A stretch of DNA of 17,952 nucleotides, from NCBI GenBank assembly GCA_023409435.1, contig JAEYHP010000152.1, forward strand, positions 1-17,952. The letters are read 5' to 3'. Every line of letters begins with the position of its first letter. Position 1 is the first letter of the stretch. Both the position numbers and the translations under genes were made by a program. Shown one piece after another: positions 1-7,000 of this stretch. The notes under the pieces were generated by a model. It worked only from the letters and a program-made list of their open reading frames with translations. It had not been told where the DNA came from and did no database searches. Origin of the DNA: Bacillota bacterium. Lineage in GTDB: Bacteria > Bacillota > Clostridia > Christensenellales > CAG-138.

Positions 1-525
1 CCTACCGGCTCTACCGGTCCTACTGGCCCGACTGGTCCCACGGGAGCAATCGGACCCACCGGGTCTACCGGTCCTACTGGCTCGACTGGTCCCACGGGAG
101 CAATCGGACCTACCGGCCCAATTGGTCCCACGGGCGCCACCGGACCGACTGGGCCTACCAGCGATACCGGGCCCACCGGACCTACGGGCGCTACCGGACC
201 GACTGGCTTCACAGGCACGACGGGACCTACCGGCGCAACCGGCCCTCAAGGAGAATCGGGCGGTCCTACCGGCCCTACCGGTCCCACCGGGCCAACCGGC
301 CCCTCGGATGGGCCTACCGGTCCTACGGGAGATACCGGTCCCACGGGAGATATTGGTGCAACCGGTCCTACGGGCGCGACCGGAGATACCGGCCCTACCG
401 GCCCCACGGGCGCAACGGGGCCGACCGGCCCCACAGGAGCAACCGGACCCACCGGTCCTACCGGTCCCACGGGAGATACCGGTCCTACGGGACCTGTTGG
501 GTTTACCGGCCCCACCGGTCCTACG
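1..525 (+). repeat. Degenerate 9-bp coding repeat (Gly-Pro-Thr codons)
   Basis: Tandem 9-base units of the type GGN-CCN-ACN run through the collagen-like region, with synonymous third positions varied (GGT/GGC/GGA/GGG, CCT/CCC/CCG, ACC/ACG/ACT). An 18- to 27-base higher-order unit is partly conserved near the start, where the stretch around 4-50 recurs almost unchanged around 64-112. Such tracts usually vary in length between strains through slippage or recombination. The low stop-codon content also keeps other frames and the opposite strand open. Confidence 0.9.
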
Positions 526-1239
526 GGAACCGTGCAGCCCGACCCCTTTGAGGTGTATGTGCAGGCCGGGGCGGTAGGAGGAAACGGCACGCACGCCAGC
601 CCATTTGGGACCATCCAGCAGGGCGTGACCGCCGTGTCCCCGACCGGAACTGTACACGTATTGGGGGGAACCTATCCCGTCACCGCCACGATTACGGTCA
701 ATAAGGCAGGCGTAACGATACAGGGATACCCCAACACGGTGGTCATGCTGCAGGCGGCCGTAATTGCGTTCCTCGTTACCGGAAATGGCGTCACCATAGA
801 CGGGTTGACGATTACGAGCAACGCGCCGTATGCGGTCGAATTCATTCAGCTGGCGGGAACCAACCACAAGCTGACGGACAATTACATATTCGGGCCGCCG
901 CAGGCGGGGCCTTCGACCGGTTGGGTGGTCAACCGCGGCTTTCTGACGCAGGGGAATGTCATCAACCTGATTGTACGGGACAATATCTTCTACTTTATGA
1001 GGCAGCCCGCCTATTTGAATCCAAATTCGACAGGCTACATCATAAACAACATCACCTACAATACGCGCGGCTTTGTGGTGGACCGGGCGGTATTCGTATT
1101 CTCGGGGAACGCGTGGGGCATACCGGAAAACGCCACGGATATCGCGCTGCTGGTGGGCACCATTACGGGAGCGCCTTATGACCCTTTGACGGAGCTTGCG
1201 GCAAACAACAGCGATGCAACCATTGACGATCAAAGGTAA
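1..1239 (+). CDS. Collagen-like (Gly-Pro-Thr) surface protein with beta-helix-like C-terminal domain, 5' partial
   Basis: The frame is open from base 1 to a TAA at 1237-1239, giving 412 visible residues; the start lies upstream of the window. Residues 1 to about 177 are Gly-X-Y triplets, mostly Gly-Pro-Thr with some GAT, GDT, GST, GAI and GFT. Three interruptions are visible: a Gly to Ser change near base 160 (GPT-SDT-GPT), an extra Gly near base 265 (GES-G-GPT) and an extra Asp near base 307 (GPS-D-GPT). From about residue 180 (VQPDPFEVYVQAG) a domain of about 230 residues follows, rich in Gly, Asn, Thr and Val, with short beta-strand-like repeats (GVTIQGYPNTVV, GVTIDGLTI, NLIVRDNIF, GYIINNITY) typical of right-handed parallel beta-helices. 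Such collagen-stalk proteins with a globular tip are known from exosporium filaments (BclA-like) of Bacilli and Clostridia, so a spore or cell surface role is likely but inferred. No sortase motif or C-terminal membrane segment is seen. Confidence 0.88.
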   Translation, partial: PTGSTGPTGPTGPTGAIGPTGSTGPTGSTGPTGAIGPTGPIGPTGATGPTGPTSDTGPTGPTGATGPTGFTGTTGPTGATGPQGESGGPTGPTGPTGPTGPSDGPTGPTGDTGPTGDIGATGPTGATGDTGPTGPTGATGPTGPTGATGPTGPTGPTGDTGPTGPVGFTGPTGPTGTVQPDPFEVYVQAGAVGGNGTHASPFGTIQQGVTAVSPTGTVHVLGGTYPVTATITVNKAGVTIQGYPNTVVMLQAAVIAFLVTGNGVTIDGLTITSNAPYAVEFIQLAGTNHKLTDNYIFGPPQAGPSTGWVVNRGFLTQGNVINLIVRDNIFYFMRQPAYLNPNSTGYIINNITYNTRGFVVDRAVFVFSGNAWGIPENATDIALLVGTITGAPYDPLTELAANNSDATIDDQR

Positions 1240-1270
1240 GTGCCACGCTCTGGTGAGTGCCCAAAAGAAC

Positions 1271-1308
1271 AAGACGCCCATATCTCTAATGGCAGGTATG
1301 GGCGTCTT
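1271..1308. terminator. Bidirectional rho-independent terminator between the collagen-like gene and nagB
   Basis: A perfect 12-bp stem, AAGACGCCCATA (1271-1282) with TATGGGCGTCTT (1297-1308), has a 14-nt loop. It lies 32 bases after the collagen-like gene stop and 41 bases after the nagB stop on the other strand. The + strand exit reads TCTTTCGTT and the - strand exit reads CTTGTTCTTTT, so it can serve both convergent genes. The T tracts are interrupted, so efficiency is uncertain. Confidence 0.75.
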
Positions 1309-1348
1309 TCGTTACGATATATGGAATGTTGCTTATGGCTGCTGCATG

Positions 1349-2074
1349 TTAAAGCTTCGCTAACGCTGCCTCGTCCCCCACCAGTGTCACGCCGGGGTGG
1401 AGCTGCAATACGGAGGCGGGCACGGCGGGGGAGACCTCGCCGGTGAACGCCTCCTTTACGACATCCGCCTTGTCCGCACCCGAAACGATAACGAGTATGC
1501 GCCGCGCCTGCATGATGGATTTGATGCCCATGCTGTAGGCGTATTGGGGCATGTCCGCGATTCTGTCAAATAAACGAGAATTTGCCTTTACTGTGCTTTC
1601 AGTGAGCTTCACGCGGTGGGTTTCGAGCGCGAAAGCGTGCCCCGGCTCGTTAAAGCCGATGTGCCCGTTGTGGCCGATGCCCAATAGCTGCAGATCGATA
1701 AACCCAAGCTCCTCCAACAGCGCGTTGTAGCGGGCGCATTCCTTTTTTTCGTCCGGTTCCAGGCCGTTGGGCAGGTGCACGTTTTCTTTCTTGATGTTGA
1801 TTTGGGAGAACAGATGCTCCCACATGAAATGCGCGTAGCTCTGCTCATGCTCGGGCGCCAAGCCGCAGTATTCATCCAGGTTGACGGTGCGCGCTAAAGA
1901 AAAATCGATATCGCCCTTCTTGTACCACTCCACCAGCTGTTTGTATACGCCTATCGGCGTAGAGCCCGTAGCAAGACCCAGTACGCTGTCCGGTTTCATG
2001 ATGACCTGCGCGGAAAGTATGTTCGCAGCCTGCCTGCTCATGCCGTTGTAATCCGGCATCTTTATGATTTTCAT
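1349..2074 (-). CDS. nagB: Glucosamine-6-phosphate deaminase
   Basis: This 241-residue cytosolic enzyme converts glucosamine-6-phosphate to fructose-6-phosphate and ammonia, the last step by which amino sugars enter glycolysis. Visible motifs are the phosphate loop GLATGSTP (33-40), NLDEY with Asp67 (65-69), and GIGHNGHIGFNEPG (132-145) with His138 and Glu143 in catalytic positions. Where the E. coli enzyme has the catalytic Asp141, Asn136 is found here, as in the short Firmicutes NagB of Bacillus subtilis. The length also matches that short form (about 242), which lacks the C-terminal allosteric extension of the E. coli enzyme. The ATG overlaps the stop of the upstream mutase (ATGA), and a GGGGTGG stretch 5' of it can act as a ribosome binding site, so the two are translationally coupled. 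It is the last gene of the sugar locus. Very sure. Confidence 0.96.
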   Translation of the reverse strand: MKIIKMPDYNGMSRQAANILSAQVIMKPDSVLGLATGSTPIGVYKQLVEWYKKGDIDFSLARTVNLDEYCGLAPEHEQSYAHFMWEHLFSQINIKKENVHLPNGLEPDEKKECARYNALLEELGFIDLQLLGIGHNGHIGFNEPGHAFALETHRVKLTESTVKANSRLFDRIADMPQYAYSMGIKSIMQARRILVIVSGADKADVVKEAFTGEVSPAVPASVLQLHPGVTLVGDEAALAKL

Positions 2075-3486
2075 GCCGCCACCCCTTCAAGTATGCTTTG
2101 GAACAAACGGATGCACGTTTGCGCGTCCTGCTCGGAGGACATTTCGCTGCACAGCCGCAGCAGCGGTTCCGTGCCGGAAAAACGCGCCACCACCCAGCCG
2201 CCGTTTGCTAAATAGACCTTGCAGCCGTCCAGATACGAGACCTTCTGTATTTCAAACGGGAAGCGCGGAAGCTCCTTTTCCTCCAATAATCTTCGGCTTA
2301 ACGTCTCTTTAAGTTTAGAGGTGAGTATGACTTCCGCCTCCGCGGTGTAGACCGAGCCGAACCGGTCGGTGATTTCGCGGTAAAGCTCCGAAAGCCGCTT
2401 GCCAGTCTTCGCCATCATTTCCGCCAGCAAGGCAGCTGCATATATGCCGTCCTTGCCCCGGATATGCCCTTTTACGGTAAGGCCGCCGGAGGATTCACCG
2501 CCGATAATCGCGCCGACCTCCTCCATTTTGGAGGAGATGTGCTTAAAGCCCACCGGCACCTCGTAGCAGACCTCGCCGTACCCCTGCGCCACCTTGTCCA
2601 ACAGATGCGTGGTGGAGTTGTTGCGCACCACCGGGCCGCGCCAGCCGCGGTACTGCATCAGGTAATAGTAGAGCAGTGCAAGCAGGTGGTTGGGGTGCAC
2701 GAACTCGCCCTTGTCGTCGATCACGCCGATGCGGTCGGCGTCGCCGTCCGTGGCGATGCCGATGTCGCAGTTGTTTTCCATCACGAAGTTGCTCAGCGAG
2801 CTTAACGTATCCACGTTGGGCGCGGGGAGCCTGCCGCCAAAGAGCGTATCGTGCCGCTCGTGTATGGCGTATACTTCGCAGCGCGCGGTTAAGAGTATAG
2901 TCCTAAGGCTGGTCTGGCTCACGCCGAACATCGGGTCGAAGGCGATTTTCAGCCGTGCGGATTTGATGGCCTCCACATCCACCAGGGAAAGTATGCTGTC
3001 GATATACGCGTTCTGCGGGTTGATCTCCTCAATAAGCCCCGCCGAGCGGCCCTGCGGATAGGGAAGGGCATTTACTTCCTCCACCCGGTCGATATAACCT
3101 TCCAACTTGCGGGTGATGGCCTCCTCCGCATCCCGCCCGCCAAACGTAAACAGTTTTACGCCGTTGTATATGGCGGGGTTGTGGCTGGCGGTGATCGCCA
3201 GCCCGTACTCCAGGGAATAGAGCTTCACGGTGTACATGATGAGCGGGGTGGGAGCCTCGCGGTCCAAGACTCTGCACAGGATACCGTTGCCCGCAAATAC
3301 CTCGGCCGCCCACATGGCGGCCTCCCTGGATAAAAAGCGCCGGTCATAGCCGATGCACACGCCCTTTTCGGCCTTTCCTTCGTCCTGCATCATGCGGCAA
3401 AGGCCGCTCACCAAAAGCTGCAGGTTGGCTTTTGTAAACTCATCCGCGATAATGGCGCGCCAACCGCCCGTTCCAAACCTGATCAT
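2071..3486 (-). CDS. Phosphohexomutase (phosphoglucomutase/phosphomannomutase family), probably GlcNAc-1-phosphate mutase
   Basis: A 471-residue alpha-D-phosphohexomutase with all four family sites: the phosphoserine loop TASHNP with Ser101 (99-104), the Mg2+ loop DGDADR (247-252), the sugar-recognition motif GGESSGG (329-335) and the phosphate-binding RFSGTEP (435-441). The enzyme moves phosphate between C1 and C6 of a hexose. The chosen ATG at 3486 begins MIRFGTGGWR, the usual family N-terminus, and has a GGGG ribosome binding site; a longer reading frame upstream overlaps the phosphorylase gene and is unlikely. It starts 4 bases after the phosphorylase stop and ends in an ATGA overlap with nagB, so the three form a tight unit. 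By context it should take the sugar-1-phosphate released by the phosphorylase, GlcNAc-1-P if the substrate is chitobiose. A PGM/PMM-family gene also sits beside the chitobiose phosphorylase gene in Vibrio. Family certain; sugar specificity inferred. Confidence 0.93.
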   Translation of the reverse strand: MIRFGTGGWRAIIADEFTKANLQLLVSGLCRMMQDEGKAEKGVCIGYDRRFLSREAAMWAAEVFAGNGILCRVLDREAPTPLIMYTVKLYSLEYGLAITASHNPAIYNGVKLFTFGGRDAEEAITRKLEGYIDRVEEVNALPYPQGRSAGLIEEINPQNAYIDSILSLVDVEAIKSARLKIAFDPMFGVSQTSLRTILLTARCEVYAIHERHDTLFGGRLPAPNVDTLSSLSNFVMENNCDIGIATDGDADRIGVIDDKGEFVHPNHLLALLYYYLMQYRGWRGPVVRNNSTTHLLDKVAQGYGEVCYEVPVGFKHISSKMEEVGAIIGGESSGGLTVKGHIRGKDGIYAAALLAEMMAKTGKRLSELYREITDRFGSVYTAEAEVILTSKLKETLSRRLLEEKELPRFPFEIQKVSYLDGCKVYLANGGWVVARFSGTEPLLRLCSEMSSEQDAQTCIRLFQSILEGVAA

Positions 3487-3490
3487 AGTG

Positions 3491-5878
3491 TTACCCCATT
3501 TCGACTGCGATATCGCACGCTTCGCCGCTCTTAAGCAGCGGAATTTTCTCCGCCCGCCGTCCGTCAACCAGAATGGACTTTATACCCTTTTCCACGCCGC
3601 GCGGGTTGCTGACCCGGATGCGGTAGGTTGCGCCGCGGTAAGCGCGCGTCACGGAAAAGTCCTTCCAATCCTTCGGGATGCAGGGGTCTATGGTTAACCC
3701 GTCAAACCCCGGTTTGATGCCCAGCATGTACTGCGTGGCGCTAAAATACGCCCAGCCCGCGCTGCCCGTCATAAACGGGTGCCGCGCCCGGCCGAACGCC
3801 GTATGCCCGCGTCCCATAACAAACTGGCAGTAGGTGTAGGGCTCGGCCTGCCGGATCTCTATTTTGTCGTTCTGGTTGTAGGGGGAGAGCGCGTCGTAAT
3901 ATGTCATGGCGGCTTCCCCACGGCCCAAATTGCATTCCGCTGCCCATGCCCACGGGTTGGGGTGAGAGAATATCGCGCCATTTTCCTTTACGCCCGGATA
4001 CACGCGGGTCACAAAGCCGATGCCTTCGTCGGGTTCGGTGTAGGGCGGGGCGTTGAGCATCAGGCCGTATTCCGTAAAAAGGTACTCCCGTACCGCATCC
4101 ATGCAAAGTGCGCCGCGCTCGGGGGAAGCAGCACCCGAGAGCACCGCCCATGCGTTGCTCTCTAGGTGCACCTTACCCTCTTTATCCCCGGAGGTCCCTA
4201 TTTTGCGCCCGTCCGCCGTGATGCCGCGGATATACCACGCGCCGTCCCACAACACTTCCTCGCAGCGACGCCTGACGTCGCGCGCCATGGCGGAAAAGTA
4301 GGCGATGTCCTCTGAGTGGCCCATGAATTCCGCAAGCTCCGTGAACTGGTTGAGCGCCCAATAATGTAAAAAGCTTACCATCGCGCTTTCGCCGCCGCCC
4401 AAATTCAAACAGTCGTTCCAGTCCGCCCGCAGGCCCTTTGCGATGCCGTTGGGGCCCGTTTCCCGCGCGGTGAACAGCAGGATGCGCTTGAGATGGCTGT
4501 ATACGGTGTCCTCGCCTTCGTCGGCATAGGGAAGCACGGTGGAAAGGAGTTCAAAATCCCCGGTCTCCTTCACGTAGTTCACTACCGCGCCAACAAGCCA
4601 CAGCGCGTCGTCGGAACAGGCATCCTTGATGCCGTGCACGAAGCTCGATTTTTCCGGCGTCGGTATGACGGTGGGGGATTTGAAGGGTTTTTCCTCCTCC
4701 GGTTCAAACCACCTTGGCTCAAACAGGTGCAGGCCGTAGCCGTGGGAGGTCAGCGCGCGCATCAGCTGCAGAATACGAAGCCTGCAGCCCTCCGGTTCCG
4801 CGTGCGGTATTGTCATGGCGTCCTGCGCGGTATCGCGGTAACCTAAGCCCGTGCGCCCGCCCACCTCTATGAAGGAGGAAAAGCGCGAGAACAGGACGTT
4901 GATCTCACTCTGGTACAGCGTCCAGGTGTTGATAAGCTCGTTCATGCCGGGGTTGGGGGTATTTACCTGCAGGCGGGAAAGTTTCTCCTCCCAGAACGCC
5001 GCAAGCTTTTTTCCCTGCGCGTCCACGGCCGCAGCGTTTCCGTACTTCACGCGCATCCGGATCCCCGCTTCTACCCTGCCTTCGCCCAGCAGGAAGAAGA
5101 AGCGCGCCGTTTCCTCTGCACCCAGCGCAAATTTCTTATGCAGCGCGCCGCAGTGGTTGCCGCCCTTTTCAAAGCTATTTGAACATTCGCCGCGCTCTAC
5201 CGCAACCGGGTTCTTTTCCGTACGGTAGGGGCCGATAAAGCTGTCCCGCAGGCAGTCAAAGCTGTCCGGTTCAAAGCTCGCGGTAAAGAACTGGTAGCCA
5301 TTTTCCTCGTAGTAAAGGTCGTGCTCAATGACGCCGTCCTCGTACCGGGAACCTGCCGCGTACAGGCTCATCTGGAAGTTCTGGTTGTCCATGGCGATGT
5401 GGTGGAACGAGAACTCGCAATAGGAAAACACGCTGATAAACCGATATCGTCCGCTGATGTTTGTGAGCGTAACATCCCAGATCTCCACGGGGTCGTCCAT
5501 CGCCACAGAAAGCCTCTGCGTGGCGCGGATGCCGTTGTATTCACAGGTATAAACGGTATAGGAAAGCCCGTGGCGGCAGGAATACCGCGCGTTCTCGAGC
5601 GGCTTTCCCACCGGCTGCCAGGACACGCTCCAGTATTCGCCCGTTTCGTCGTCCCGCAGGTACACATAGTGCCCGGGGCCGTCCATGGGCACTCCGTTGG
5701 GCCGAAAGCGTGTGATGCGGTGGTATTCCGGGGATTTGTAAAACAGATATCCCCCCGCCGTATGGTTGAATACGCCGCACATGTCTTTTGTGCCGATGTA
5801 ATTGGTCCAGGAAACGGGCAGATCCACGCGGTCTATGACATACTCTTTTGCGTTGCTATCAAAATGGCCGTATTGCAT
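3491..5878 (-). CDS. chbP: GH94 disaccharide phosphorylase, probably N,N'-diacetylchitobiose phosphorylase
   Basis: A 795-residue intracellular inverting glycoside phosphorylase of family GH94. It has the usual N-terminal beta-sandwich (about 1-280), a helical linker, an (alpha/alpha)6 barrel and a small C-terminal beta region (DGLTIDPCIPKDW is typical). The catalytic-domain signature RADWNDCLNLGGG lies at 484-496; Asp489 is placed as the proton donor by comparison with the family (Asp492 in the Vibrio proteolyticus enzyme). Stretches such as GHYVYLRDDETGEYW (69-83), EVGGRTGLGYRDTAQDA (338-354) and VYPGVKENGAIFSHPNPWAW agree, as I recall it, far better with Vibrio chitobiose phosphorylase (about 801 residues) than with cellobiose phosphorylase, which reads GIGRGMGFRDSNQD at the second site. 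Expected reaction: GlcNAc2 + Pi to GlcNAc-1-P + GlcNAc. The following mutase and nagB fit this. There is no signal peptide. The ATG has a GGAGGAAC site 4 bases upstream. A cellobiose or other beta-glycoside substrate cannot be excluded from sequence alone. Confidence 0.9.
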   Translation of the reverse strand: MQYGHFDSNAKEYVIDRVDLPVSWTNYIGTKDMCGVFNHTAGGYLFYKSPEYHRITRFRPNGVPMDGPGHYVYLRDDETGEYWSVSWQPVGKPLENARYSCRHGLSYTVYTCEYNGIRATQRLSVAMDDPVEIWDVTLTNISGRYRFISVFSYCEFSFHHIAMDNQNFQMSLYAAGSRYEDGVIEHDLYYEENGYQFFTASFEPDSFDCLRDSFIGPYRTEKNPVAVERGECSNSFEKGGNHCGALHKKFALGAEETARFFFLLGEGRVEAGIRMRVKYGNAAAVDAQGKKLAAFWEEKLSRLQVNTPNPGMNELINTWTLYQSEINVLFSRFSSFIEVGGRTGLGYRDTAQDAMTIPHAEPEGCRLRILQLMRALTSHGYGLHLFEPRWFEPEEEKPFKSPTVIPTPEKSSFVHGIKDACSDDALWLVGAVVNYVKETGDFELLSTVLPYADEGEDTVYSHLKRILLFTARETGPNGIAKGLRADWNDCLNLGGGESAMVSFLHYWALNQFTELAEFMGHSEDIAYFSAMARDVRRRCEEVLWDGAWYIRGITADGRKIGTSGDKEGKVHLESNAWAVLSGAASPERGALCMDAVREYLFTEYGLMLNAPPYTEPDEGIGFVTRVYPGVKENGAIFSHPNPWAWAAECNLGRGEAAMTYYDALSPYNQNDKIEIRQAEPYTYCQFVMGRGHTAFGRARHPFMTGSAGWAYFSATQYMLGIKPGFDGLTIDPCIPKDWKDFSVTRAYRGATYRIRVSNPRGVEKGIKSILVDGRRAEKIPLLKSGEACDIAVEMG

Positions 5879-5937
5879 GCGTTCCTCCGGCAGTTTTGTT
5901 GGTAAAAGGCAACAGTAACTCTATGATATCCACATAA

Positions 5938-5966
5938 AGTATAAATCGCAGCCAACACATTGAAAA
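5938..5966 (-). promoter_or_regulatory. Candidate promoter of the phosphorylase-mutase-nagB unit
   Basis: Read on the - strand, TTTTCA (5961-5966) and TATACT (5938-5943) are separated by exactly 17 bases and lie 60 bases before the phosphorylase ATG. Each hexamer is close to the housekeeping consensus (4/6 and 5/6). The 17-base spacer contains one arm of a 10-bp inverted repeat (5944-5953). This suggests that the enzyme genes can be transcribed separately from the importer genes. Inference from sequence only. Confidence 0.5.
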
Positions 5967-5984
5967 AGTGCTCAGGCTGCGATT
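5944..5984. repeat. 10-bp inverted repeat between regulator and phosphorylase genes (operator or attenuator hairpin)
   Basis: AATCGCAGCC (5944-5953) and GGCTGCGATT (5975-5984) are perfect inverted copies separated by 21 bases, with an inner CAC/GTG pairing (5956-5958 with 5968-5970). The arm centres are 31 bases apart, close to three helical turns. One arm fills the -10-proximal part of the spacer of the candidate promoter and the other lies upstream of its -35. It could be a protein-binding operator or, in RNA read through from the regulator gene, a hairpin followed by an interrupted T-rich stretch. The rest of the 151-base gap shows nothing recognisable. Confidence 0.6.
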
Positions 5985-6029
5985 ATTTGCTTCTGCTTGT
6001 CGGGTTTTATTGCTGTCGTTTTATGGCGT

Positions 6030-6800
6030 TTATTGTTGAGGGCGGGCCTTGAAGCGGCAGACGGTGTTGCGGTATTCGTTCGCGCTCATGCCTGCAATGC
6101 GCTTGAATACCCGCGCAAAATGCGCGGTATCCGCGTAGCCTGTCAACTCGCAGATTTCGTTGATTTTCAGGCTCGGGTCCTTGAGCATTTCCCGCGCGCG
6201 GTTGATACGGATGGCGTTCAATAAATCGTAGAAGGATTGCCCCGCATGCTTGTTCAACAGCTTGGAAAGGTGCCATTGGGACACATAGCAGTGCTCCGCT
6301 ACGGATTGCAGCGTCAACCGCTCGGCGTAATGTTCCTCCATATATGCCGCAGCCTGCCGCACCACATAGCTGCCTGCGCCCGAGAGTTGTTCCTCCGCCG
6401 TTTCCTCCTCCGCTTCATTGCCCTTGCCGCTTAAATACGCTGTTACGCAAAGAAGCGCTTCCTCAATTTCCTCCATTTTGGAGGGTTTTAGCAGAAAACG
6501 ACGCACGCCAAGGCATATGGCCTGCTGCGCGTAAGCGAAATCGCTGTGACCGGAAAGCACGATGATCTGCATGTCTGGGAACTCGCTCCTAAGCCCGGCC
6601 AGCATGGTCAGGCCATCCACGTCCGGCATTTTGATGTCCGTCACCACGATGTGCGGCGTATGCGCGCGGATGGCGCGCTCGCCTTCCGCGGCGTTGTATG
6701 CGGCGGCAACCACTTCGCAGCCGTAGCGTTCCCAGGGCACGATGCGCCTGAGCCCTTCGACGATGATCTCCTCGTCGTCAATGAGAGCCACTTTCCACAT
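6030..6800 (-). CDS. AraC-type response regulator (YesN-like, short form)
   Basis: A 256-residue DNA-binding response regulator. Receiver domain at about 3-120: acidic pair Asp8-Asp9, phosphoacceptor Asp55 (VVTDIKMPDVDG), Ser83 and Lys105 (LLKPSK) are all present, so it should be phosphorylated normally. A Glu-rich linker (about 125-145) leads to a C-terminal AraC/XylS double helix-turn-helix (about 155-250: LTLQSVAEHCYVSQWHLSKLL and later ICELTGYADTAHFARVFKR). YesN-type regulators are often about 500 residues with a long middle region; this one lacks it. The ATG at 6800 was chosen for its GGGGGTG site; a GTG six codons upstream lies inside that site and is rejected. The probable partner is the YesM-type kinase at 10391-12127, separated from it by the transporter genes. 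Likely target: importer and phosphorylase promoters. Confidence 0.93.
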   Translation of the reverse strand: MWKVALIDDEEIIVEGLRRIVPWERYGCEVVAAAYNAAEGERAIRAHTPHIVVTDIKMPDVDGLTMLAGLRSEFPDMQIIVLSGHSDFAYAQQAICLGVRRFLLKPSKMEEIEEALLCVTAYLSGKGNEAEEETAEEQLSGAGSYVVRQAAAYMEEHYAERLTLQSVAEHCYVSQWHLSKLLNKHAGQSFYDLLNAIRINRAREMLKDPSLKINEICELTGYADTAHFARVFKRIAGMSANEYRNTVCRFKARPQQ

Positions 6801-6882
6801 ACTTTCACCCCCACACACAGTTTACCACATATGAATGCATCGTTCCTGAGAAAAGATGCATGGCTTGTTGATAAATGGTACG

Positions 6883-6990
6883 TTGGAGGCTCTGCCTCCA
6901 AACCTTCGTTTAGAGCCGTAACGGCCCTAAAAACCCAAAGGGATTCTCAAGGGACGTGTCCCTTGAGTGGGGTCAGGGGCAAAGCCCCTG
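6883..6990. repeat. Cluster of four consecutive hairpins between permease and regulator genes (intergenic repeat-like)
   Basis: Four inverted repeats follow each other within 108 bases: TTGGAGGC/GCCTCCAA (6883-6901, 3-nt loop), TTTAG-a-GCCGT/ACGGC-c-CTAAA (6909-6931, one mismatch), CTCAAGGGA/TCCCTTGAG (6946-6967, CGTG loop) and CAGGGGC/GCCCCTG (6974-6990, AAA loop). CCCAAAGGG (6934-6942) can form a further small stem. A weaker stem, ATGCATC/GATGCAT (6835-6841 with 6855-6861), lies closer to the regulator gene. No run of Ts follows any stem, so these are not classical terminators. Such compact serial hairpins resemble dispersed intergenic palindromic elements. They begin about 10 bases after the permease stop and may stabilise the transporter mRNA end or lower read-through into the regulator. 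Confidence 0.75.
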
Positions 6991-7000
6991 TATGAAAGAT

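Noticed and set aside
122..577. Open + strand frame rich in Pro, Leu and Arg
   Set aside because: Out-of-frame reading of the same 9-base repeat; the real frame runs through base 1239.
246..614. Open frame on the - strand coding Gly-Pro-Val repeats
   Set aside because: It is the mirror of the Gly-Pro-Thr codons on the + strand, has no ribosome binding site and does not continue into a conserved domain.
1240..1446. Small + strand frame after the collagen-like gene
   Set aside because: It covers the terminator and runs antisense into nagB; no ribosome binding site.
3487..3567. N-terminal extension of the phosphohexomutase
   Set aside because: It overlaps the end of the phosphorylase gene and lacks family similarity; the ATG at 3486 gives the standard N-terminus.
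6801..6818. GTG start six codons upstream for the response regulator
   Set aside because: It lies within the GGGGGTG ribosome binding site used by the ATG at 6800.
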